Of a stretch of DNA of 64,000 nucleotides, positions 7,638 through 15,258 are shown piece after piece (position 1 is the first letter of the stretch; every line of letters begins with the position of its first letter). The DNA comes from Puniceicoccaceae bacterium Marseille-Q1082 (GTDB taxonomy: Bacteria; Verrucomicrobiota; Verrucomicrobiia; Opitutales; Intestinicryptomonadaceae). The notes beneath the pieces are model-generated. The model searched no databases. It was not told the DNA's origin and was given only the letters and a program-made list of their open reading frames with translations. The position numbers and the translations under genes are program-made. Location: NCBI GenBank assembly GCA_904424815.1, contig CAJGBI010000001.1, positions 124,001-188,000 on the forward strand, read 5' to 3'.

Positions 7638-8578
7638 AACCGATAATATCGCTTTCCACAAGCTATCTCCAGCGCAGGTTCGGCGACGACGGTTACGCGA
7701 TGCTCTGCGACGCCGCCGAGCTCGGGTACGAGTATGTGGAGATAGGCCATTCGACGCCCGTCTCCGCGGTCGGGGGGATTTTGAAAGCCGTTTCCGAAGG
7801 CGTCGTGAAAGTTTCCTCTACCCACAATTTCTGCCCGATTCCGCCGTACACAACCGGCCCTTCGCCCGACCTCTATTCGCCCTCCACCCCCTCCGCGCGC
7901 GAATCTTCGCAGTGGATCAGGCACACCGGAAATTCCCTCGAATTCGGCGCGGCGGCGGGCTCGAAGGCGCTCGTCTGCCATGCGGGCTCGCTCTCGTATT
8001 TCTTTTTCAGGCCCGGGGCGAAAGTCGAGGAGTTTCTCGAAAAAAAGGAGTATGCGGGGCTTGCCGAAAATGAAGCGTACCAGAAGGCGTTGAAAAAATT
8101 TTTGGGCTCAGCCGCGCGCCGCTCGAAGAGGGACTACGCCAATATGGTCGCCAATTTCGCCGCGGTTTCCGAAAGCGCGCGCGAAAAGGGGATTTTTCTG
8201 TGCATCGAAAACCGCGAGCATGTTGCGGATATTCCGTTGGAGTCCAACTTTTGCGAGCTGATGAGGGCTTTTGCGGAGGTTCCCCAGGTGCGCGCATGGC
8301 ACGACGTCGGGCATTCGATGATAAAGCAGCTTTCGGGGTTTTGCACGCAGATGGAGTTTGCCGAATCCATAGCCGGGTACCAGGTGGGCTGGCACCTGCA
8401 CGACTGCACCGAAAACGGCAGAGACCACGTGGCGATCGGCTCGGGCGCCATCGACTTTCGCGCGCTCTCGCGGTTCTTCGACCCGCAAAAGCACATATTC
8501 ACGCTCGAACTCAATTCCGCGGTAGACCGCCAGGACGCCGCGGACTCTTTAAAGCGCGTGCAGGATTTGATGCCGTGA
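7634..8578 (+). CDS. Sugar phosphate isomerase/epimerase-type TIM-barrel protein
   Basis: A 314-residue protein of the AP-endonuclease family 2 / xylose isomerase-like TIM-barrel superfamily (PF01261 type). Supporting stretches are ISLSTSYLQRRFG at the N-terminus, GYEYVEIG on strand 2, a central FLCIENREH with a putative metal-ligand Glu, AWHDVGHSM, and WHLHDCTENGRDHVAIGSGAIDF, which supplies further His/Asp/Glu ligands. The substrate cannot be deduced; relatives act on inosose, tagatose and other ketoses. The start is the ATG at 7634 overlapping the holB stop; it overlaps ybeY at the other end. Confidence 0.8.
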   Translation: MKPIISLSTSYLQRRFGDDGYAMLCDAAELGYEYVEIGHSTPVSAVGGILKAVSEGVVKVSSTHNFCPIPPYTTGPSPDLYSPSTPSARESSQWIRHTGNSLEFGAAAGSKALVCHAGSLSYFFFRPGAKVEEFLEKKEYAGLAENEAYQKALKKFLGSAARRSKRDYANMVANFAAVSESAREKGIFLCIENREHVADIPLESNFCELMRAFAEVPQVRAWHDVGHSMIKQLSGFCTQMEFAESIAGYQVGWHLHDCTENGRDHVAIGSGAIDFRALSRFFDPQKHIFTLELNSAVDRQDAADSLKRVQDLMP

Positions 8579-9048
8579 ACGGAAGGCGGATTGACATTCT
8601 GGACATGTCGGGGCTGCTCGATTTCGAGCCGCGGAGGGTGCGCGCGTTCGTCCGCGCCCTCGACGCGAACCTCCCCGCGCGTCTGCGCGCGCCGTCCGGA
8701 GATCTTTCGGTGGCGTTTTTTGACGATTCGGGAATCGCCGGAATACACGCCGATTTTATGAACAATCCGGACCCCACGGATGTCATCACTTTTGAGGGGG
8801 ATCCCGAAGACGGATTTGCCGGCGAGATATGCGCGTGCGCCGAAACCGCGCTGAAAAGGGCGGGGGACTTCGGCAACACGCCCTCGCGCGAGCTCTGCCT
8901 GTACGTCGCCCACGGATACCTCCATCTGGCGGGCGTCGACGACATTTCGCCGGAGGACGCCGCAAAAATGCGCGCGGCGGAGGCCGAGGCGATGGCGGTT
9001 TTGGACGCGAAATTCCGCAAGCCCGTATTCAATTTCAAGCGGCGGTAA
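8575..9048 (+). CDS. ybeY: Endoribonuclease YbeY (rRNA maturation)
   Basis: A 157-residue protein starting at a GTG that overlaps the previous stop codon. The metalloenzyme signature is at the C-terminal third, LYVAHGYLHLAGVDD. The first two His ligands are present; the third ligand position, usually His, is Asp here, a variant I believe occurs in several phyla. A substrate-loop equivalent (NNPDPTDVITF) is clear. YbeY is needed for 16S rRNA 3' end processing and ribosome quality control. It is coupled to the genes on both sides. Confidence 0.92.
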   Translation: MNGRRIDILDMSGLLDFEPRRVRAFVRALDANLPARLRAPSGDLSVAFFDDSGIAGIHADFMNNPDPTDVITFEGDPEDGFAGEICACAETALKRAGDFGNTPSRELCLYVAHGYLHLAGVDDISPEDAAKMRAAEAEAMAVLDAKFRKPVFNFKRR

Positions 9049-9050
9049 AA

Positions 9051-9722
9051 ATGATAAAAAAATTCGGCAATTACCTGTTGGCGGGGACGATAGTCGCGCT
9101 TCCCCTGACGGTGACGCTGTTTGTCATCGTATTTTTGGTTCGCAACATAGGCGCTCCCGTGTCGCAGCTGTTGTTCGCGCCGATATTCAGGCGGTTCGAC
9201 GCGGCGCTTCCCTCGGCGGGGCTCGGGGGGCTCGCCCTCGACCTCGCCTCCACTATCGTGGCGCTGTGTTTCATAACGCTTCTCGGCGCTCTTTCCAAAT
9301 TCTTTTTCGCGCGGATACTCATAGGGATTTCGGAGTCCGCCATAAACAGGATACCCGGGGTCGGGCTCGTTTACAGGACTGTCAAGCAGATAGTCGACAC
9401 GTTTTCCAAGCAGAACAAGGCGGTTTTCCAGAGCGTCGTGATGCTCGAGTTCCCCCGCGCCGGCCTCTATGCCGTGGGGTTTGTCACGAGCGAGGCGCAG
9501 GGGGAAATCCAGGAGCGCACCGGAGAAATCGTGGTAAACGTCTTCGTCCCGACGACCCCTAACCCGACGAGCGGATTTCTGATAATGGTTCCGAAGGGGG
9601 ATCTGACGTATCTCGACATGACGGTGGGGGACGCCATGAAGCTCATAATTTCGGGAGGTGCGGTCGTCCCGAAATGGACGGGCGCAGGCTCAAAGCGGCT
9701 TCCCGCCGAAAAAGAGGGCTGA
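9051..9722 (+). CDS. DUF502 family membrane protein
   Basis: A 223-residue protein with two predicted membrane helices near the N-terminus (about residues 8-32 and 60-85), followed by a soluble domain. Family landmarks of DUF502 are visible: GNYLLAGTIVALPLTVTLFV, NRIPGVGLVYRTVKQIVDTF, VVMLEFPRAGLYAVGFVT, VFVPTTPNPTSGFLIMVPKGD and the closing SGGAVVP. The biochemical function of the family is not established. It begins 2 bp after ybeY and is followed 3 bp later by the recO-like gene. Confidence 0.88.
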   Translation: MIKKFGNYLLAGTIVALPLTVTLFVIVFLVRNIGAPVSQLLFAPIFRRFDAALPSAGLGGLALDLASTIVALCFITLLGALSKFFFARILIGISESAINRIPGVGLVYRTVKQIVDTFSKQNKAVFQSVVMLEFPRAGLYAVGFVTSEAQGEIQERTGEIVVNVFVPTTPNPTSGFLIMVPKGDLTYLDMTVGDAMKLIISGGAVVPKWTGAGSKRLPAEKEG

Positions 9723-9725
9723 GCG

Positions 9726-10334
9726 TTGGGCGGGGAAATTTTAGCCGACGACATAACCGTCCTCTGCCGCGATTTGCGCGGGGAGAGCTCGCTGTACATA
9801 GAGGCGTTTTCCGGACGCCTCGGCGCGCTTTCCCTGATGAAAAGGATTTCCGCAAAAAAAACCTCCGCGCTTCCGGATATTTTCGACGACATCGAGGCGT
9901 CCCTCAACCCGTCGTCCTCCGGCGACCTGAAATTCGTGGGGGGCTTTGAAATAAGGCGGCGGCGCACTGCGATAGCCTCCGATTACGGCGCGTTCGAGGA
10001 CGCCGCCGCAATCGCGGGTGTGGTGAGGCGCAACGGGCGGCATATAGAGGACACCGCCAGGCTCTCCGCGCGTTTGCGCCGCAGCCTCGACGCGATAGAC
10101 GCCGGAATGCCCTCGCCGGCCGTGCGCCTGAAATTTCTGTACCTCCTCGTCCGCGACGAGGGCTATCCAGTGAGGGAGGATTTTTTCGCGCGGCTTCCGG
10201 AGGCGGAAAAGAGGCTCTTTGCCGTTATAGTGAAAACTCCTTCCGCGGAGCTCTCGGATTTCAAGGCACGCTCGCGCGAAATGCTCGAAAAATTTTGCCG
10301 CTGGATTTCCGGATCCACCGACATAGAGGAGTGA
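9726..10334 (+). CDS. RecO-like DNA repair protein (short, diverged)
   Basis: A 202-residue protein starting at TTG 3 bp after the DUF502 gene. The N-terminal 50 residues (TVLCRDLRGESSLYIEAFSGRLGALSLMKRISAKK) resemble the OB-fold start of RecO, where 'E-(S/D)-x-hydrophobic' and 'G-x-hydrophobic' are typical. The rest is an alpha-helical Arg-rich domain without the zinc-binding Cys of longer RecO proteins. RecR is also encoded in this window (42.4 kb), which makes a RecO partner plausible. The assignment rests on weak similarity and could be wrong. Confidence 0.5.
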   Translation: MGGEILADDITVLCRDLRGESSLYIEAFSGRLGALSLMKRISAKKTSALPDIFDDIEASLNPSSSGDLKFVGGFEIRRRRTAIASDYGAFEDAAAIAGVVRRNGRHIEDTARLSARLRRSLDAIDAGMPSPAVRLKFLYLLVRDEGYPVREDFFARLPEAEKRLFAVIVKTPSAELSDFKARSREMLEKFCRWISGSTDIEE

Positions 10335-10372
10335 GCGCCGGATTTGCGGCGCAATTCAATGTAAGGTCTGCA

Positions 10373-10660
10373 ATGGAAATAAAAGCCGTAAAAACCGAAG
10401 CGGAAATAGGGGCAGTATTGGGGGAAATCGGGCGGCTAATTGGCAGGCGCAGCCCCGCCGCCGCGCAGGAGGGCAGGCTTGAGCTTTCGTATTTGCCCGT
10501 CGTTTCGAGCGGGCGGCATATCCGGCGCCGAAGCCTGCCGCGTTCGGGACGGTTCTGCATATGATGTGGGAAAGCGGCACGCCCGCAGGGATCCCGAGAA
10601 AGGCAGCTCGGCGCGCCGCCGCAAAGCGAATGGGGGCGACGCGCGCAAATGCGAGGCAAA
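10373..10660 (+). pseudogene. Decayed HigA-type antitoxin remnant
   Basis: The first 40 residues from the ATG at 10373 (MEIKAVKTEAEIGAVLGEIG, then RL..R..AAAQEGRLEL) match the N-terminus of HigA-family antitoxins, which typically begin with MxIKxIKTExEYxxALxEIxxL and contain GTPEGDxLE. The frame ends at 10564 after unrelated sequence. A second frame (about 10530-10660) contains FGTVLHMMWESGTPAG, which could be the shifted continuation before the helix-turn-helix. No HigB toxin is visible. I read this as a frameshifted and eroded remnant; the second part is speculative. Confidence 0.42.
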
Positions 10661-10672
10661 GGCGCGCGATTT

Positions 10673-10894
10673 TTACGCGCTCTTTTCCGCCTCTTCCTCG
10701 CAGCCGTCTTTTTCCCGCTCAAACTCAACTTTCCGGCAGGCGCGGCAGGTAAGGTATTGTATGACGCAATGCGCGATGAACGCGCTCGCGTTGCCGCTGA
10801 ATTCGCGCTCGGCGAAGTTTGCTATTGTGCCGTCCACTTCCGGAGAAACGGAAATGGTCCTCCTGATATAATTAATGGTTGCCGAGTTCTTCAT
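10673..10894 (-). CDS. Small ribbon-helix-helix (CopG-like) protein
   Basis: A 73-residue frame starting at ATG 10894. Residues 8-48 (YIRRTISVSPEVDGTIANFA and onward) have the beta-strand then helix-helix pattern of ribbon-helix-helix DNA-binding proteins: a strand RRTISVSPE, helix DGTIANFAEREF, a turn SGN, and helix ASAFIAHCVIQYL. The C-terminus is charged and has a CRAC pair. Such proteins are often antitoxins or autoregulators. No toxin gene is adjacent, and the upstream region (10.9-11.0 kb) is very AT-rich and partly palindromic, so it may control itself there. Confidence 0.55.
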   Translation of the reverse strand: MKNSATINYIRRTISVSPEVDGTIANFAEREFSGNASAFIAHCVIQYLTCRACRKVEFEREKDGCEEEAEKSA

Positions 10895-10985
10895 TCTCGG
10901 ATGTACAATGAATCACAATCTAATATTATCAACAAAAAAATATTATGAATTATTATTAAATTATTTCATAATAATTATTCAAATT
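10895..10985. promoter_or_regulatory. AT-rich, imperfectly palindromic control region
   Basis: This stretch is far more AT-rich than the rest of the window. It includes a 36-bp imperfect palindrome from TGAATTATTA (starting about 10947) to TAATTATTCA (ending about 10982). It lies upstream of the minus-strand ribbon-helix-helix gene and could hold its promoter and operator. Low complexity alone could give the same appearance. Confidence 0.3.
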
Positions 10986-11162
10986 CGATTTGCTCAATCC
11001 TTCCTACCGCCCGCGGTTCGCCGACGGTCCGCCCTTTGGCAGCCGCGAAAAAACTTTTTCGACGCCGTTTCCTCCTCGAATCTAAAAGTGTTGACATTGA
11101 ATTCCGGAACGCGCAAGTTATCGGGGATATTCTTTTACCAATAGAACCTGCGAGATTTTTAG

Positions 11163-12920
11163 ATGCTTAATTTTTCCGCGCAATGTATGGATATGGCCCA
11201 ATCCATTTTGGGCAGAAACATAGGGGCCATAAATCCGGACGGATCGATTGTTCCGGTTGAAAGCGAATCCTCCTTCGACTGCGAGCCCGGGCACGCAGCT
11301 ATGGCGCTCGGCGAATTCCACAGGGCGACGGGCCTTACGGAAATAGACGGCAGCAATATCGTCGATCTCACCGCAGCCTGCATAACCGCCCAGACTAACG
11401 ACAAGGAGTACACCGAGGACGGCCTTGCGTACTCGTCGCTCGGGCTGCTTGCGTTCGGCCCGTCGAAGGACAGGAACCTCGTATGGGAAAAACTTTCGGA
11501 GGAGACGCGCAAAAATCTCGACAAGCGGCTTCTCGCGCGCAGCGACTACGAAGACCATTTGCAGATTTTCAACATAGCCAAAGCCGTCGCGCGGTTCAGC
11601 ATGGGGCTGAGCAAAAAGGACGAAACCGGCAAGCTCATAGACAAATTTCTCGAGCGCATAGAGCAGACCTCCCGCGGAAAATATTTTGACGACAAGCCGT
11701 CGTTCGGAATCGACGGAGTGTTCGACATCTACGGGATAGTGTCGTTCGTGTTCATCCGCCAGTCTTTGCAGCTTCACGCAAACATGCACTTGCGCGACCG
11801 GAAAATTCCGAGCCTGCGCACTTTTGCCGAAAAGTATCTGAGGATATTGCCGGACATAGTGCGCTCCGACGGGCTCGGGTGGGCGTACGGGCGCAACATC
11901 GGCGCGTACGGGCAGATGCACTGCATATCCATGATTTTGCAGGCGATGCGCGACGGCTGGATTTCGGAGGACAAAATGCCCGAGTACATGGACATTCTCC
12001 GCCGCCTCTTCCAGTTTTTCTTCATGACGTATCTCGACCAGGAGCACGGGTACCTCGTAATCCGCGACGCGGAGCGCAGCGCCGACGCCTCGTGCACGAC
12101 GCGCATGGCAAATTTCGACGCCGCGCGCTACCTCTGCCAGTGGGCGCGCCTCGCCAAGACGGTCGGCCGCAAGCTCGAGCCCAAGAGTTCCGTCCAGTCT
12201 TCCTACGGCAAATACGTGATGCTCGACAATTCCCCGCGCAAAGAGCAGGGGCTTTTCATCTACATGAACGCCGACACGGGGTTGCACGTCCACCTGCCGC
12301 TTTCGGCTCCGGGGGCGCGCGGGGTTTCGTCGTCGCTCGCATTCCCGCACATGCCGGGCGTGTTCGATTGGCCGGCGGGCAAATATCTTCCCGTGCTGGT
12401 TCCGGAGCTCACTTTCGGCGACAAGGTGACGACGCCCTCCTATTACGGAAAGCGCTGCACTTCGGGGCTCGGGCTCAGAAACTCCTACTTTTTCAGGTAC
12501 GAACAGCCGGATCTCATAACCGCTGACGGCGAAATCGTCAAGGGGCTTGGGTCGTGCAAAGTTTCGTGGTCGTTTTCGGGCAACAAAATTGTTGGGGATT
12601 TCGTGTACTCCGTCTCCAACCAGACGACTCTCGACAAGATGCGCCTGGTGGTAGCCATAGGCTCGCCGCATTCCGAATACCACGTTCCGATGTCGTTTGC
12701 GATAGGCCAAAACGGGCTCGGGGTCAGCATAGAGAAGGACGACTTCCAGGGCAACTGGCTCGACACGGAGATCGTAACCAACGACCCGCAGTACCGTTCC
12801 TATTGGGGCAACATACACTATTTGCAGGTGTACTCGCGCGAAAGGCCGCTCGTAATGCGCCCGGGAATCCAGTACAGGATAACCCTCGCGCTCGATCCTG
12901 ACATCGCGTTTGCCGAGTAG
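11163..12920 (+). CDS. Uncharacterised alpha/alpha-toroid-like protein
   Basis: A 585-residue protein without a signal peptide. The first 390 residues are mostly helical, with Trp/Tyr/His-rich motifs such as GLGWAYGRNIGAYGQMHCIS (about 238-257) and DYEDHLQIFNIAKA. The last 190 residues are beta-rich (HVHLPLSAPGARGVSS, LRNSYFFRYEQPD). This helix-then-beta layout recalls polysaccharide lyases and glycosidases with an (alpha/alpha) toroid plus a beta-sandwich domain, but I cannot assign a family. A TTGACA lies at 11091-11096, 67 bp upstream, without a clear -10. The gene is an orphan between decayed sequences. The antisense 566-residue frame is judged spurious. Confidence 0.6.
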   Translation: MLNFSAQCMDMAQSILGRNIGAINPDGSIVPVESESSFDCEPGHAAMALGEFHRATGLTEIDGSNIVDLTAACITAQTNDKEYTEDGLAYSSLGLLAFGPSKDRNLVWEKLSEETRKNLDKRLLARSDYEDHLQIFNIAKAVARFSMGLSKKDETGKLIDKFLERIEQTSRGKYFDDKPSFGIDGVFDIYGIVSFVFIRQSLQLHANMHLRDRKIPSLRTFAEKYLRILPDIVRSDGLGWAYGRNIGAYGQMHCISMILQAMRDGWISEDKMPEYMDILRRLFQFFFMTYLDQEHGYLVIRDAERSADASCTTRMANFDAARYLCQWARLAKTVGRKLEPKSSVQSSYGKYVMLDNSPRKEQGLFIYMNADTGLHVHLPLSAPGARGVSSSLAFPHMPGVFDWPAGKYLPVLVPELTFGDKVTTPSYYGKRCTSGLGLRNSYFFRYEQPDLITADGEIVKGLGSCKVSWSFSGNKIVGDFVYSVSNQTTLDKMRLVVAIGSPHSEYHVPMSFAIGQNGLGVSIEKDDFQGNWLDTEIVTNDPQYRSYWGNIHYLQVYSRERPLVMRPGIQYRITLALDPDIAFAE

Positions 12921-13390
12921 CGCATAGAGAATTTTGTCGCGGGAAAATGCCGGCGGAATTTCTTGGCGGGTGCGGCAGTTGAATATCCGGCTATATTTTT
13001 AGGATTGTATAACTTTGGCCCTTTATATTGGCGGCAATTTGCCAGAATAAGGGGCTTTTTTATTTTCAGGAAATCCGGCATTACCACAGTTTTCCAGTCC
13101 GGATTTTTCGGGCGACGCTATAAACCATGGCGTAAAAACGCTCATTATGGAATGCAATCTTGCCGCGTTTTGCGACGGCTTTGTCGGTTTGAAAGTCGTA
13201 TCGCTGCGCGTGGGAACCTTTGCGATTTGTAGATTGAAACATATGCGAACAGGCTGGAAGTGATTCGGTATTCTTTTGCATTGGCCGTCAGGGCTTGCGG
13301 GTTGTTCGGAAGTCGGGCGGCGGGATTGCTTTCATAAGTTTTGCGCAAAGTTTGCGGAATATTCCAAAGGGCGCGCTGATTTTGTATTAT
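12921..13390. other. 470 bp without a supported gene
   Basis: Only short frames on either strand, none with a recognisable domain or ribosome binding site. GC is lower than in the flanking housekeeping regions. Between the toroid-like gene and the glf remnant it reads as eroded sequence. Confidence 0.5.
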
Positions 13391-13432
13391 AAATCAGTTG
13401 CCTTCAAAAAAAAATCAGTTGCCTTCAAAAAA
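13391..13432. repeat. Exact 21-bp tandem duplication
   Basis: Two adjacent identical 21-bp copies (13391-13411 and 13412-13432), each containing AATCAGTTGCCTTC followed by six A residues. It lies at the very edge of the glf remnant, within the first codons of that frame, and is probably a local slippage or junction scar. Confidence 0.9.
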
Positions 13433-13985
13433 CGCGGATGCGTCGGAGGAGGAAATGCCGCGCATGTTGACGTATACGAATTTAGTGAAAAATATGCTCG
13501 ATGATAAAAATATCGAAGTGTATCTTGGCGAAGAAATTGAAAAGTCAGAAGAATGCGGTAAATACAAGGCTGTTTATCATACGGGAAGTATTGATGAATT
13601 TTTCGGGTATAAGTTCGGCGTTCTGCCGTATCGCAGCTTGGAGTTTAAGTACTATTCGTTTGAAATGGAATATTTTCAGAGCAACAGTGTAGTAAATTAT
13701 CCGTGTAATTATGATTTTACAAGAATTCACGAATTTAAATATTATTTAGGCGAGAAATCTCCGAAGACGAGCGTGGTGTTTGAATATCCGCATCCGTTTC
13801 AAATAGGATATAACGGCAGATATTATCCTATTCAAACAGAAGAAAATTTATCTTTATATAATAAGTATTTGTGTGAGGCGCGAAAGTTGGAAAATCTATG
13901 CTTTTTGGGACGCCTTGGAGACTATAAATATTACGACATGGACAAAGCTATTGAACGAGCGCTAAATATACAAATGCCGTTGTAG
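13398..13985 (+). pseudogene. glf: C-terminal remnant of UDP-galactopyranose mutase
   Basis: The frame encodes 195 residues. From about residue 25 onward it matches the C-terminal half of Glf, the flavoenzyme that makes UDP-galactofuranose: YTNLVKNMLDDKNIEVYLGE, VYHTGSIDEFFGYKFGVLPY, RSLEFKYYSFEMEYFQ, NSVVNYPCNYDFTRIHEFKY, VVFEYPHPFQIGYNGRYYP, and FLGRLGDYKYYDMDKAIERA near the end. The N-terminal half, with the FAD-binding Rossmann motif, is missing, and the first 25 residues derive from the 21-bp duplication and unrelated sequence. GC content is clearly lower than the window average, suggesting an acquired gene that was later truncated. An active enzyme is very unlikely. Confidence 0.85.
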
Positions 13986-14105
13986 GAAATATTCGCGGAC
14001 ATGATTTGGCGTTTTTTATTGAACCGTTTGCGCAGCGTTGAACATTTCCGTTTAAGATGTGGCGAGATGAGGAATAAATGAGCTATAAACCTTTACAATT
14101 CATTC

Positions 14106-14834
14106 TCACGCGCAGCCGGTCAGGCCGCCGTCTATTGTGAGGGTTTGGCCCGTTATATAGGAGGAGGCGCCGGAGGCGAGGAAGAAGGCGGCTTCGGCGA
14201 CTTCTTCGGGCCTGCCGAAGCGCTTTAACGCTATTCTCTCCCTTTGCCTGGCGGCGATGTCGCGCGGAATTTTGGCGGTCATGTCGGTTTCTATGAATCC
14301 CGGGCAGATCGCGTTTGCGCGTATGCCTTTCGCTCCAAGCTCCGCGGCGCATGCCCTCGCGAGGGCGCACAGCGCCCCCTTGCTCGCCGCGTAATTCGCC
14401 TGTCCCGCGACTCCAACGAGCGCGGAGACCGACGACACGAAAATTATCGAGCCCGACTTTTTCGCGTACATTTTCTTTGCCGCGCATTTTGTCCACGCGA
14501 ACGCTCCGTCGAGGTTTGTGTCGAGCACTTCGCGCCACGAGGATTGCGGCATGGTCATCATGAATCCGTCGCGCGTTATTCCGGCGTTGTTGACGAGAAC
14601 GTCTATCGCGCCGCTCTCGGAATATATTTTGTCGACTGCTTCGGCTATGGCGACGGGGTCGCCCTGGCGGCAGCGCAGGGCGGAGGCTCCGGTTTCGGCG
14701 GCGAGCTCTGCCGCGGCGGATTCGGAGTTTGCGTACGTAAAATAAACTTTGGCGCCCGCGGCGGCGAACCTTTTGACTATCGCCGCGCCTATGCCGCGGG
14801 AGCCGCCCGTGACTATTGCGATTTTGTCTTTCAT
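14106..14834 (-). CDS. fabG: 3-oxoacyl-ACP reductase (FabG-type ketoreductase)
   Basis: A 242-residue short-chain dehydrogenase. The nucleotide-binding motif is TGGSRGIG (residues 9-16), followed by NNAGITRD (about 82-89). The catalytic residues are Ser135, Tyr148 and Lys152 (VSSVSALVGVAGQANYAASK), and the C-terminal PGFIETDMTAKIP and GQTLTIDGG are typical of FabG. It would reduce beta-ketoacyl-ACP intermediates with NADPH. It is the last gene of a leftward operon with a thioesterase (1-bp gap), a GcvT-like protein and an ACP, so it is likely the dedicated ketoreductase of the biosynthetic cluster. I cannot exclude that it also serves primary fatty acid synthesis. Confidence 0.93.
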   Translation of the reverse strand: MKDKIAIVTGGSRGIGAAIVKRFAAAGAKVYFTYANSESAAAELAAETGASALRCRQGDPVAIAEAVDKIYSESGAIDVLVNNAGITRDGFMMTMPQSSWREVLDTNLDGAFAWTKCAAKKMYAKKSGSIIFVSSVSALVGVAGQANYAASKGALCALARACAAELGAKGIRANAICPGFIETDMTAKIPRDIAARQRERIALKRFGRPEEVAEAAFFLASGASSYITGQTLTIDGGLTGCA

Positions 14835-14835
14835 G

Positions 14836-15258
14836 TCATTTTAACCGTCGGTATTTTTCCATAATCTCCGGCGCGAATTCCCTCAAAAGCTTCATCGTCC
14901 GCATGTTTGCGAGCGCGCAGACGCATTCTCCGCAGGCGTGGAGCGCGCCGGTTTCGGCGTTGCGCAGCTCGTGGGAAAATTCCAGCTTTCCGGAAAAGGC
15001 GTCGTCGATTTTGTGCCGCGTGAGCAGTTCGAGCCTGTCGCCGATTCTCACGGGGGCGAAGTATTCGCACGAATTTTTTACGACGGGAACGGCGATGTCG
15101 AGGCGGCGGGCGTCGTCGAGGCTGAGGACTTCGTTCATTATCGAGAGCCTTCCGCGCTCGAACCACTCGAAGTACACGCAGTTGTGGACCACCCCCATGA
15201 TGTCGATGTCCCGAAATTCGGGCGCCACCGCGAGCCTGCGCGTTATCCTCCGGGGCAT
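14836..15258 (-). CDS. Hotdog-fold acyl thioesterase (4HBT type)
   Basis: A 140-residue protein of the 4-hydroxybenzoyl-CoA thioesterase family. The signature RDIDIMGVVHNCVYFEWFERGR near the N-terminus carries the catalytic Asp and the His-Asn turn of the YbgC subgroup. It would hydrolyse an acyl-ACP or acyl-CoA thioester. The start is the ATG at 15258 sharing its A with the stop of the GcvT-like gene, so translation is coupled. In arylpolyene-type clusters a thioesterase of this fold is a standard accessory, and its position here supports the same role. Confidence 0.85.
   Translation of the reverse strand: MPRRITRRLAVAPEFRDIDIMGVVHNCVYFEWFERGRLSIMNEVLSLDDARRLDIAVPVVKNSCEYFAPVRIGDRLELLTRHKIDDAFSGKLEFSHELRNAETGALHACGECVCALANMRTMKLLREFAPEIMEKYRRLK

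Noticed and set aside
8575-9048. Loss of the third metal-ligand His in YbeY as evidence of inactivity
   Set aside because: Asp at this position can still bind metal and I believe similar variants occur in other YbeY proteins, so it is noted but not treated as a defect.
11118-12818. A 566-residue minus-strand frame opposite the toroid-like gene
   Set aside because: Its composition (Arg/His/Val-rich without hydrophobic periodicity) is typical of an antisense shadow in GC-rich DNA, and the plus-strand frame has protein-like character.
12921-13390. Small frames of 60-90 residues, such as 13081-13281 on the minus strand
   Set aside because: No ribosome binding site, domain or coding-like composition; the region could contain a dispersed intergenic repeat but no second copy is present in the window to prove it.
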